The position numbers and the translations under genes are program-made. Of a stretch of DNA of 64,000 nt, positions 26,001 through 31,924 are shown one piece after another. Source of the stretch: CAYQQU01 sp964419545 (lineage in GTDB: Bacteria > Bacteroidota > Bacteroidia > Chitinophagales > Saprospiraceae); the NCBI GenBank assembly GCA_964419545.1, contig CAYQQU010000004.1, positions 97,007-161,006 of the forward strand. The letters are read 5' to 3'. The notes beneath the pieces are model-generated. The model was not told the origin of the DNA. It saw only the letters and a list, made by a program, of their open reading frames with translations, and ran no database searches. The number at the start of each line of letters is the position of its first letter. The first letter of the stretch is position 1.

Positions 26001-28464
26001 TCACCGGACTATTGCAATCCAGCGTATCCGGCGCATCGATCACCGCGCTGGGGGATTCGGAATTATCGGCGATCGACGCGGTCAGCTCGGCGGTACAACC
26101 GGTAGCATCGGTCACCACCACCGTGTAGTCGCCCGGGGTAACACCGGTGAGGGTGGCCAATGTGTCCCCGGTGTTCCAGGAGTAGGCATAGCCGCCCGCT
26201 CCGCCGCCGGCGCTGACGCTGATACTGCCGGCGCCGGGATTGGTGCAATCTACGTTTTGCAGGTCATCGACTGCTACGGTAAGGGCTGTGGGTTCGCTGA
26301 GCGTAAAGGACTGGGTGGCGAAGCACCCGCTGGCGTCGGTTACGGAAACGCTGTAATCCCCTGGTCCGAGACTGTCTACCGTAGCTGCATTCGCGGGCAG
26401 CCCGTCCGACCAGTTGAGGCTGTACGGAGCGGCGCCGCCGGCGAGAGACAAGGCGATGAGGCCGTCGTCGGCGCCGGCGCAGGAGATGTCTTGGCTACTG
26501 GGGTCTATGGTCACTTCAGCGATTTCCACTTGTCCGGAGCCGTCCACCTGGCCGAAGCAGCCGCTGGATTCCACGGAGATGAGCTGATAGGTTCCGGGCA
26601 GGTCCGCCGGCAGGTTGAACGGACTGAAGCCGATACCGCTGATGGTTTCCTGGATGCCGTCCACCTGGTAGGTGATGGTCCAGGGGCCTAACCCCTGCAG
26701 GTCTACCTGCAGCGCCGCATCGAAGTTACCCTGGCAGATGGTATCGGCGCCGCTGATGGTGGCGGAAGGCGAGTCGGCGATCACCTGAATGGTTGCAGAG
26801 GTCGTCTGCGCGCATTCGTCGGAGATGGCGACGTCATAAAAACTGATTCCCTGCGGTGGGGTGACGGTGATGGAAGGGGTGGTGGAGCCGTTGCTCCAGA
26901 CGTAGGAATACTGGGGAGTGCCGCCGGTCACGGCCGGCGAGATGGTCACTTCCTGGCCGTCACACGCAAAAACGGGATCGGTGATCACGTCGAGGGGAGG
27001 CGGATCTTCGATAAAGATCTCAAGGGTGCCGCCGGTGCAGCTGCACGGCTCCTCCAGGGCGACGATGATCGATTCAACACCCTCCGGGATGTCATCCGAG
27101 ATGATGTTGATCGGCAGGGTGACGCTGGTTTGTCCGGCCGGAATGATAATAGGATTGGGCAGGCTTTGGTAGTCTACCCCGAAGGTTGCCGTACTGGCAG
27201 CCGAGATATTGTAGAATACGGGAAAGTCCTGGCTGACGTCGCTATTGGTGCGTGAGAAGGTGATGCTGGCGTTGCCGCAGCCTTCGTAGGCCGTATTTTC
27301 GGAAGGCCCCGAGCCCACGATAGCGGCTTCGCCGGTAGCATAATTGCCGGGGTTGAAACTGTTGGCTTTCAGGAATACCGCCGAGTCGTAGGCGCCGTCG
27401 CCCACGTCGGCGAGGACCAGCTTAATGCGGTAAGTCTCACAGGGGATAACGTTGGCGATCGCCGTGAGCACAGTCGTGAAGCCGTCGTACTCGATGAGGT
27501 CGTAGGCGACGGGCGGATCGTTATTGCAGGCGTGTTGGTTGGGGTTGAGGTTATTGCGGTAGAAATTGTTGTTGCTGCCGCCGTTGACGTTGTTGATGCT
27601 CACGTAGTCGGTGGAGCCGGGAATGACGGCGATATTGGCGGCGTTGTTATTGAACGGGCCGTTGATGCCGGGGCCGCTGATAAAAAAGCCGAAGACGTCG
27701 TTGAAGCTGCTGTTGACGTATTCACAATATTCTTCCGAAGCGAAGACGTATTCGAAGGATATCTGGTCGATGGTCGGGGTGAATTCGAATTCCAGGGCCA
27801 CCACGTCATTGATGGCGCCGCTGGTGAGCTGTGAGAGGTCGGGGTCGCCGCCCGGACCGCCGCCGCCGGAAGTGGAGGAGAGGTTGTTGGGGCCGGCCGC
27901 CGATACCACGCTTCCCGTGGACAGGATCACGCCGCTTTGGATATCGATGGCTTCCTGACCGTTGTCGAAAGTACCGAGTTGGTTGTTGTTGCCCCGGCTC
28001 TCGGGCCCGTTGATGTCAAAGCATCCGCCGCCGATGAAGACGTCTTCGATGAGTTCGGTCGGGTTATTATTGGCGGTGGCGGTGATGCCCATCATCAGCT
28101 TCTCCAGGGAGGAGGTGCTCTGGTCGGTTCGGTGCGCCGACAGGTACCCGAAGAAGCGCTCTCTGGCATGGACAGCAAGGGTGAGGCAGGAGGAGTCGGG
28201 GACGATCTGCAGAACTTCAGCCGGGCGCTGACCGGGAAGGCTTATCCCGGCCCGGTGCTGATCCGGGTTTTCGGGTACCGGGCGGATGGCGTAGGCGCCG
28301 CCGGGCGTCAGATTGCAAAGGGTATAGGTCTGAACGGGGCGATCCACGCGGATCGCCGAGCGGGTGACCGGGTCATCGATCCGGATGACCTGCTGGCTTA
28401 CGGCCGTTTGGGCAATCAGGGCGGCTGCGATCAACAGGGTGAAAGTGCGTAGAATTGCTATCAT
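20032..28464 (-). CDS. Giant T9SS type-B cargo protein: choice-of-anchor L, Calx-beta-like region and 21 Ig/PKD-like repeats
   Basis: This 2810-residue surface protein has a signal peptide (RTFTLLIAAALIAQTAVSQQ) and a choice-of-anchor L domain at about residues 130-375 (DVFIGGGCFDI, GVILSTG, FEYVFASEEYCEYV, FGFFISGPG, VLADVGDGAYDSAVFL). A Calx-beta-like stretch (VDYQSLPNPIIIPAG) comes next, then a PKD-like unit and two SprB-like repeats. Twenty-one tandem repeats of 80-84 residues follow. Each begins near PxAxAGPxxxLxC, has an YxWxTxDG core and ends GxYxLTVTxxxNGC. A last SprB-like unit leads to the type-B sorting domain (VPSAFSPYNNDGTNDRF, IFNRWGEPVFEEYG, GVFVYWTEVELIDG). It is likely a long stalk-like adhesin. 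A promoter motif lies 18 bp upstream. Confidence 0.92.
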   Translation of the reverse strand: MIAILRTFTLLIAAALIAQTAVSQQVIRIDDPVTRSAIRVDRPVQTYTLCNLTPGGAYAIRPVPENPDQHRAGISLPGQRPAEVLQIVPDSSCLTLAVHARERFFGYLSAHRTDQSTSSLEKLMMGITATANNNPTELIEDVFIGGGCFDINGPESRGNNNQLGTFDNGQEAIDIQSGVILSTGSVVSAAGPNNLSSTSGGGGPGGDPDLSQLTSGAINDVVALEFEFTPTIDQISFEYVFASEEYCEYVNSSFNDVFGFFISGPGINGPFNNNAANIAVIPGSTDYVSINNVNGGSNNNFYRNNLNPNQHACNNDPPVAYDLIEYDGFTTVLTAIANVIPCETYRIKLVLADVGDGAYDSAVFLKANSFNPGNYATGEAAIVGSGPSENTAYEGCGNASITFSRTNSDVSQDFPVFYNISAASTATFGVDYQSLPNPIIIPAGQTSVTLPINIISDDIPEGVESIIVALEEPCSCTGGTLEIFIEDPPPLDVITDPVFACDGQEVTISPAVTGGTPQYSYVWSNGSTTPSITVTPPQGISFYDVAISDECAQTTSATIQVIADSPSATISGADTICQGNFDAALQVDLQGLGPWTITYQVDGIQETISGIGFSPFNLPADLPGTYQLISVESSGCFGQVDGSGQVEIAEVTIDPSSQDISCAGADDGLIALSLAGGAAPYSLNWSDGLPANAATVDSLGPGDYSVSVTDASGCFATQSFTLSEPTALTVAVDDLQNVDCTNPGAGSISVSAGGGAGGYAYSWNTGDTLATLTGVTPGDYTVVVTDATGCTAELTASIADNSESPSAVIDAPDTLDCNSPVITLSGQASTGGPNASFAWQTDDGNLTGADDEAEATVDAPGTYQLIVTNGDNGCTDTTEVVVLQDTLAPIALLAPADTLTCDLTSVTLDATGSSSGASFTLEWSTNNGNFTDGEDGLSPAVDAPGQYLLTITDNQNGCSGEATVEVAENTTAPLIALQPADVLTCDQPAVALDASASSTGPAYQYSWSTADGAITGATDTLVTTADQPGTYLLAITDTTNGCFSTDSLEVSQNTDSPLAEAGPDFELDCETSDATLDGSGSSTGAIFTYEWTTTDGNIQSGSESLNPVVTQPAGYFLTVTDTENGCTAIDSVLISENSNAPTAVAAVDATLNCVVEEVTIDASGTTNGSNIAIQWTSLENNPFDTSALLQPVVTEPGAYVLTVTDLSNSCIATATVLVEQDITAPIAEAGPDLELNCDLPVSPLNGAASSQGDNFTYDWSTEDGSLNGDLNSLAPQAESGGLYLLTVFNQENGCTAVDSVVVAEDKTAPVADLGPDQTLDCDNPAFTLTGGSSSTGPEFTYAWTADNGTDLPPTLDQTIEQAGAYALLITNTENGCTAADTLVVSSDFEIPVAAAVAANILNCDQPQTLLSSAGASQGPEFTYQWSTNDGNLAGGADSTVAVADAAGIYQLVVTNADSGCADTTSVTVSEDFNYPTASAGTGFQLDCNLPEGALDGLASSQGGDLSYAWESPDGAIAGGQNTLTPTVTTGGLYILTVENNANGCVTADSVFITEDKSAPIADAGPDGLINCAQSTYNLQALASSSGPPFELVWESDNGLTLPAGSLTPTVDQPGAYVLTVNNTENGCVSQDTVTVSANFETPEAGIAPSAILNCDNPAVTLDATASSQGQNYVYRWQQPDGSLVEGQDLTTLTTETPGLFSLEITDLTSQCTASTSVTVNTDFAAPVADAGPDQELDCTQPELILGGNSSSGPEIVYEWRAEDGEISTDSTLSSLVVDQGGWYVLQVLNTANGCTALDSVVVTASLDLPEVAVGPDRILNCGQPSLSVVPDIEAGSSTLTYLWLRDEEAWATESTLTIDQPGTYQLVVTDADNGCTSQDELVVSADFSTPQAEAGAEATLNCNQPVLTLDGAGSSQGTGITYEWTTDDGNILQDANTLNPLVDQAGLYQLVALNTASLCSDTSTVAIDENFEVPLAAIAPPAVLTCQDPVITLDGGESSTGGSITYIWTTDNGSIVAGAGSNAPAIEEAGLYLLEVTDNANGCSATAAVTVTSDQDLPQVEAGPTLTLTCDAPALALDGGNSATGPGILYEWTTDDGLILAGAATLSPEVGGAGDYQLTVINTNTGCTNSDLTTVTVDTIAPAAEAGPGFTLTCNAPEATLSGSSEGSADVAFNWSGPGIIAGADTPQPVINQAGLYEMQVTDLQNGCTESDLVSIAVDTLAPLPTIAAALPITCAAPVRTLSAEATGNGTLAYSWSTNDGQILTGANTLTPSVGAAGQYTLLVTDTDNGCTQIASVAVAVDTIAPAADAGPEIQLDCDSPSLILNGSSEAGAGFTYLWTTSEGQILNGAATLTPEVNEPGLYLLTVTNPDNGCQASDEVQISRDEDLPEVAILPPAAITCDTPAITLTALADPGFEHQWRNAAGQVIGLDNPTSITISVAGLYRLTVTDPDNGCSSSESVTVVENTTPPLAEAGPEQSLHCERTSVSLDGGASSSGAAIAYEWTTDDGFIVSGQTTTSPLINLPGMYQLTVENTENGCTAIDAVLVSETIPETMELNAIPPNCPGDRAAITVASVEGGVPPYLYSVDAGDTFGSQNAFTDLPPGLFGVVVQDANGCEIQELVTIPEPTPVNLYVKPMEVITLGDTYRIGVEVNLLAEEIASVQWTPERHLSCTDCLQPLASPLETTTYQVTVENQNGCTAETEIMLVVQEAPVYVPSAFSPYNNDGTNDRFLVYAKTDAVKQVNVLQIFNRWGEPVFEEYGFPPNDPTYGWDGLHRGQQMNPGVFVYWTEVELIDGTIVLLKGDVTLID

Positions 28465-28482
28465 GTCTGCTTAATTTGCGCT

Positions 28483-28490
28483 CAAAGTTA
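28483..28490 (-). promoter_or_regulatory. Bacteroidota promoter of the choice-of-anchor-L giant gene
   Basis: On the minus strand TAACTTTG matches TAnnTTTG. A TTTC element at 28511-28514, 20 bases further upstream, fits the -33 box (TTTG) with one mismatch. The leader before the ATG would be only about 10-15 bases. Confidence 0.55.
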
Positions 28491-28704
28491 AGTTCCGGTA
28501 GCGAAGGGCCGAAAGTTTGATTTGCTTTGGATATGATCTGCCAGGAGAATAGCATAGGGGAACACCTGGCGCCTATCGGTTTTTGAGGAAGTTTTTTGGA
28601 ACGCTATGGAAGAAAAAAATACCCAAAAATTTCAGAACAAGGGCGACAGGCAGGTATTTGCACCTTTCCCTTCAAAGGTAGCGAAAAAAAACAATATATG
28701 CAGG

Positions 28705-29034
28705 TCAGTCCTCGTCTTCATCGCCCAAGATCAAGCGGGCGGCGGACAGTTCGTCGAGCGCGTGGCGGTCGTCGAGCCGGCGCGCCGCTTCCATGCCTTT
28801 TTCGTAGATTTGGCGGGCTTTCTCCGGTTGATCGCGGCGTTCGTGCCACTTGCCCAAATGGTAGTAAAGCCCGACGTAATCCGGATCGTTTTCCAGCAGT
28901 TCGGTGTAATAGCGGTAGGCATTTTCCTCATCTCCCATCTTCTCGTATTCCTTGGCGATCGCAAATTGCAAAAAAGCATCGCCCGGGCTGTCGGCCAGCA
29001 TCGCCTGCAATTGTTTCAAACGCGGGGTGGACAT
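28705..29034 (-). CDS. Small tetratricopeptide (TPR) protein
   Basis: The 109-residue cytoplasmic protein holds about two and a half TPR units: DAFLQFAIAKEYEKMGDEEN, AYRYYTELLENDPDYVGLYY and HLGKWHERRDQPEKARQIYE. The consensus pattern of small and large residues is clear. The end is very acidic (GDEDED). Start MSTPRLKQLQ is chosen because TPR consensus begins just after it and the upstream 31 codons look untranslated. A TATTTTTG motif at 29044-29051 would give a nearly leaderless message if it is a promoter. TPR pairs mediate protein-protein contacts; the partner is unknown. It stands alone between a giant surface gene and etfBA. Confidence 0.8.
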   Translation of the reverse strand: MSTPRLKQLQAMLADSPGDAFLQFAIAKEYEKMGDEENAYRYYTELLENDPDYVGLYYHLGKWHERRDQPEKARQIYEKGMEAARRLDDRHALDELSAARLILGDEDED

Positions 29035-29402
29035 TTTTTTCGGCAAAAATAAAAAACCCCGTCCAGTTGCCGGCCAATCGACGGGAAGGTTCCAGGGCAA
29101 TCGCATTGAAAAGATGCTGCCTCTCAATTGCCATAAAATTCACAGGGAAAGGAAGGAAAAATTATCGTTCTTCCTTTAGGATCGAAGTAAAAACGAGGAT
29201 TTTTACTACTTTTTCGAGATCCTAAAATTAAAGGCGATTGCCCTGGGGAAGGGTCCGTTTTGACCGCTCAACAGCCATTGTCAAAATTTAGCGAAAATTC
29301 GCTGATCGGCGAGAAGTTGTCCTCTTTTTGGCTATATTTGCAGGTGAGGCAGTAGGTTACGCCCGTCTTTTACCCATCAAAAAATAAAATAGCTGATAGT
29401 AG
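29035..29402. other. Intergenic region between the TPR gene and etfB
   Basis: This 368-bp divergent gap contains no convincing gene. The right end holds the etfB promoter motif and the left end a possible promoter for the TPR gene. The middle is AT-richer than the flanking genes, and no strong hairpin was seen. Confidence 0.6.
29333..29340 (+). promoter_or_regulatory. Bacteroidota -7 promoter element of etfBA (TATATTTG)
   Basis: TATATTTG matches TAnnTTTG exactly and lies 62 bp before the etfB ATG in a gene-free gap. No good -33 TTTG lies at the expected distance. Confidence 0.55.
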
Positions 29403-30143
29403 ATGAAATTATTGGTCTGTGTAAGTAAAACGCCGGAAACCACAACGAAAATTGCGTTTACCGACGATAATAAGCAGTTCGACACCAGTGGGGTGCAATA
29501 CATCATGAACCCTTATGACGAATGGTACGCGCTGGTCCGGGCGCTCGAACTGAAAGAAGCCGGGGGAGGCAAGGTGACGATCATCAACGTCGGCCCGGCT
29601 GCCAACGATACCATCATCCGCAAAGGGCTGGCGATCGGCGCCGACGAAGCGGTGCGCATCAATGCCGAGCCGACGAGCGCCCTTTTCGTCGCCAAACAGA
29701 TCGCGGCTTTCGCCAAAGACCAGGCTTTCGATATTATCTTTTTCGGTAAAGAAACGATCGATTACAACGGCTCCGAAGTGGGGGCCATGGTAGCCGAACT
29801 GCTGGACATGCCTTTTGTATCCTTTGCCAACCACCTCGAAATGGAAGGCGAACAGGCGGTCGTCAAGCGCGAGATCGAAGGGGGGACGGAGATGCTGGAA
29901 GTGGCGCCGCCCTTCGTCATCAGCGCCGCAAAGGGCCTGGCCGAGCAGCGCATCCCCAACATGCGCGGCATCATGATGGCCAAGCGCAAACCCCTCAAGG
30001 TGGTCGACCCCGTAGCGGCGGAAGACCTCAGCGTGGCCGTTCACTACTCGCTTCCCGCCGAAAAAGGCGCCGTCAAACTGGTCGATCCCGAAAATATGGA
30101 CGAACTGGTGCGTTTGCTGCACGAGGAAGCCAAGGTGATTTAG
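29403..30143 (+). CDS. etfB: Electron transfer flavoprotein beta subunit
   Basis: The 246-residue EtfB is the AMP-binding partner of EtfA; the heterodimer carries electrons from acyl-CoA dehydrogenases to the ETF:quinone oxidoreductase. Family features are the start MKLLVCVSKTPETTTKI, the NPYDEWYALVRALELKE segment, GADEAVRIN, and the nucleotide-binding region FFGKETIDYNGSEVGAMVAELL. Near the end, RGIMMAKRKPLKVV is the usual EtfB loop that contacts the dehydrogenase. Length is normal (about 245-260). It is followed after 61 bp by etfA on the same strand. The AT-rich gap contains only pyrimidine-rich sequence and no terminator. It functions with the FadA/FadN-type genes found elsewhere in the window. 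Confidence 0.96.
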   Translation: MKLLVCVSKTPETTTKIAFTDDNKQFDTSGVQYIMNPYDEWYALVRALELKEAGGGKVTIINVGPAANDTIIRKGLAIGADEAVRINAEPTSALFVAKQIAAFAKDQAFDIIFFGKETIDYNGSEVGAMVAELLDMPFVSFANHLEMEGEQAVVKREIEGGTEMLEVAPPFVISAAKGLAEQRIPNMRGIMMAKRKPLKVVDPVAAEDLSVAVHYSLPAEKGAVKLVDPENMDELVRLLHEEAKVI

Positions 30144-30204
30144 GTTCCCTCATCGCTTTCACGGTTCATTTTATTTATTTCACCTATTTCATTTTAATTT
30201 TTCC

Positions 30205-31167
30205 ATGGTTCTCGTCTTTGCAGAAAATCAGAAAGGTCAATTCAAGAAAACCGCATACGAAGCGGTTTATTACGGATATCAAACTGCTCGTAAGATGGGA
30301 GTGGCTTGTGCGGCCCTGACCATCGGTCAGGTGGAAAACGCAGAAGCACTCGGCAAATACGGTGCGGAAAAAGTATACAACGTCAGTGGCGACGCGGTCG
30401 CCCGGTTCGACAGCCAGGTCTACGCCGCGGTCATCGCCGGGGCGGTCGGGCAGCTGGGGGCCAAGGTTGTCGTGCTGGCCCATTCCTCCACCGGCAAATC
30501 CCTGCTCGGCCGGCTGGCGGCGCGGCTCGACGCCGGTTCCGTGCCGGCGGTGAATGCCGTTCCGGAAGTGGATGGCGCGTTTACGGTGACCAAGCCCGTT
30601 TTTTCCGGCAAAGCTTTTGCCCGCTTCGAGATCAAGTCGGAGATAAAGCTGCTGTCGCTGACCGGCAATTCCCTGCAACCCGAAGTCGTCGGCGAGCCGG
30701 CGGCCGTCGAAACGCTGGAAGTAACCGCGCCGGCCGGCCGCGTCACCGTTCGGGAAGTCAATCGCCTGGAAGGAGGGACGCCGCTGCCCGAAGCCGAGCT
30801 GGTCGTTTCCGCAGGGCGGGGCATGAAAGGCCCCGAGAACTGGAGCATCATCGAAGAACTGGCCGAGACGCTGGGGGCCACCACGGCCTGCTCGCGCCCC
30901 GTTTCGGATACCGGCTGGCGGCCTCACCACGAGCACGTCGGCCAGACGGGGATCACCATACGCCCCAACCTGTACATCGCCGTGGGCATCTCCGGCGCCA
31001 TCCAGCACCTGGCGGGGGTCAACAGCTCCAAAGTGATCGTGGTGATCAACAAAGATCCGGAAGCGCCTTTTTTCAAAGCGGCCGATTACGGGGTGGTGGG
31101 CGACCTGTTTGAGGTGGTGCCTCGCCTGAATGAGGCTTTGAAAAAATACCAGACGGAAAACGCCTGA
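30205..31167 (+). CDS. etfA: Electron transfer flavoprotein alpha subunit
   Basis: The 320-residue EtfA binds FAD. The N-terminal ETF domain (MVLVFAENQKGQFKKTAYEA to about residue 180) is followed by the conserved C-terminal FAD-binding domain: VVSAGRGMKGPENW (about 206-219), ATTACSRPVSDTGW, HEHVGQTGITIRPNLYIAVG and GISGAIQHLAGV, then NKDPEAPFFKAADYGVVGDL. All the expected cofactor-contact motifs are intact and the length is normal. It is the second gene of the etfBA operon. The next gene, rpsO, has its own promoter motif. Confidence 0.96.
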   Translation: MVLVFAENQKGQFKKTAYEAVYYGYQTARKMGVACAALTIGQVENAEALGKYGAEKVYNVSGDAVARFDSQVYAAVIAGAVGQLGAKVVVLAHSSTGKSLLGRLAARLDAGSVPAVNAVPEVDGAFTVTKPVFSGKAFARFEIKSEIKLLSLTGNSLQPEVVGEPAAVETLEVTAPAGRVTVREVNRLEGGTPLPEAELVVSAGRGMKGPENWSIIEELAETLGATTACSRPVSDTGWRPHHEHVGQTGITIRPNLYIAVGISGAIQHLAGVNSSKVIVVINKDPEAPFFKAADYGVVGDLFEVVPRLNEALKKYQTENA

Positions 31168-31185
31168 AGACAATATGCCAAGGGC

Positions 31186-31216
31186 TTTAACTTTTACGTT
31201 AAAAACCTTACATTTG
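31186..31216 (+). promoter_or_regulatory. Promoter of rpsO (TTTA -33, TACATTTG -7)
   Basis: TACATTTG at 31209-31216 matches the -7 consensus TAnnTTTG. TTTA at 31186-31189 lies exactly 19 bases upstream and matches the -33 TTTG at three of four bases. The rpsO ATG follows about 50 bases later. Confidence 0.6.
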
Positions 31217-31265
31217 CGCAGCTGTAACTGATTTTCGTAATCACTAACGGTTTGAACGAACAACA

Positions 31266-31541
31266 ATGAGTGCATATTTAACCAAAGAGAAGAAAGAAGA
31301 AATCTTCAAGGAGTACGGTGGTTCAGAAACCAATTCCGGCTCCACCGAAGCGCAGATTGCGCTATTTACTTATCGAATTCAGCAGCTTTCCCAGCATCTG
31401 AACGAGAACCGCAAAGATCACGCCTGCCGCCGCGCCCTGCTCGGGCTGGTCGGTAAGCGCAAACGGCTGCTGGGTTACCTGGCCAAAAAAGATATTCAAA
31501 AATATCGCGACTTGATCGAGAAACTCGGCATTCGAAAGTAA
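31266..31541 (+). CDS. rpsO: 30S ribosomal protein S15
   Basis: The 91-residue S15 binds the central domain of 16S rRNA (helices 20-22) early in small-subunit assembly. The sequence has the family hallmarks TNSGSTEAQIALFTYRIQQL, HLNENRKDHACRRALL and GLVGKRKRLLGYL, with length normal for the family (88-91). The rpsO-pnp gene order seen here is widespread in bacteria. A terminator directly downstream and a promoter upstream suggest it is transcribed largely on its own, with pnp reached by read-through or from its own signals. Confidence 0.98.
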   Translation: MSAYLTKEKKEEIFKEYGGSETNSGSTEAQIALFTYRIQQLSQHLNENRKDHACRRALLGLVGKRKRLLGYLAKKDIQKYRDLIEKLGIRK

Positions 31542-31550
31542 AACCAGTAA

Positions 31551-31583
31551 AGAAGCATCTCCGCAAGTGGGGGTGCTTCTTTT
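31551..31583 (+). terminator. Intrinsic terminator after rpsO
   Basis: AGAAGCATCTCC pairs with GGGGGTGCTTCT (one G-T pair among twelve) around a six-base loop, followed by TTTC and an AT-rich run. It begins 10 bp after the rpsO stop. Confidence 0.75.
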
Positions 31584-31924
31584 CATATTTGCACCCTTTG
31601 GGGTGGGGATTGACATCCTAAAACTGGACTGTGTCCAGCGCGAGAAGCTCAGGGAATTCAGGCTTCACACCGTCGACCGGAATAAAAACGGTCTCATTCC
31701 TTCAGGTTATCGTCTTCAACACTCCACATTTCGATCTCGGCTTTAATGACCCAAGCGGCGAAAAAAGAGTAGCGAAAGCGGATTTGAAAAGCATAAGGTA
31801 TACAAACGGGCATGCCGGGCCATCTGACCGCGTCCCTAATTCACCCCGCTGCGTAAGACTAAGTTGATTCATTGGCCGTACAGAATAAACGAAGCTTTAA
31901 TCACAATTAAATACTAGCGTTGAT
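31584..31924. other. rpsO-pnp intergenic region
   Basis: These 341 bp contain no gene I can support. A short open frame at 31631-31867 has no recognisable sequence or start signals. A small inverted repeat (CTGGAC-tgt-GTCCAG) lies at about 31624-31638. The region before the pnp ATG is AT-rich and may be a long untranslated leader; in other bacteria PNPase autoregulates through its leader, but no matching structure can be claimed here. Confidence 0.5.

Noticed and set aside
28596..29225. 209-codon open frame overlapping the TPR gene
   Set aside because: The TPR consensus on the opposite strand is convincing, so this is a shadow; low-complexity Arg-rich translation.
31631..31867. 78-codon open frame between rpsO and pnp
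   Set aside because: No promoter, family resemblance or conserved composition; treated as intergenic.
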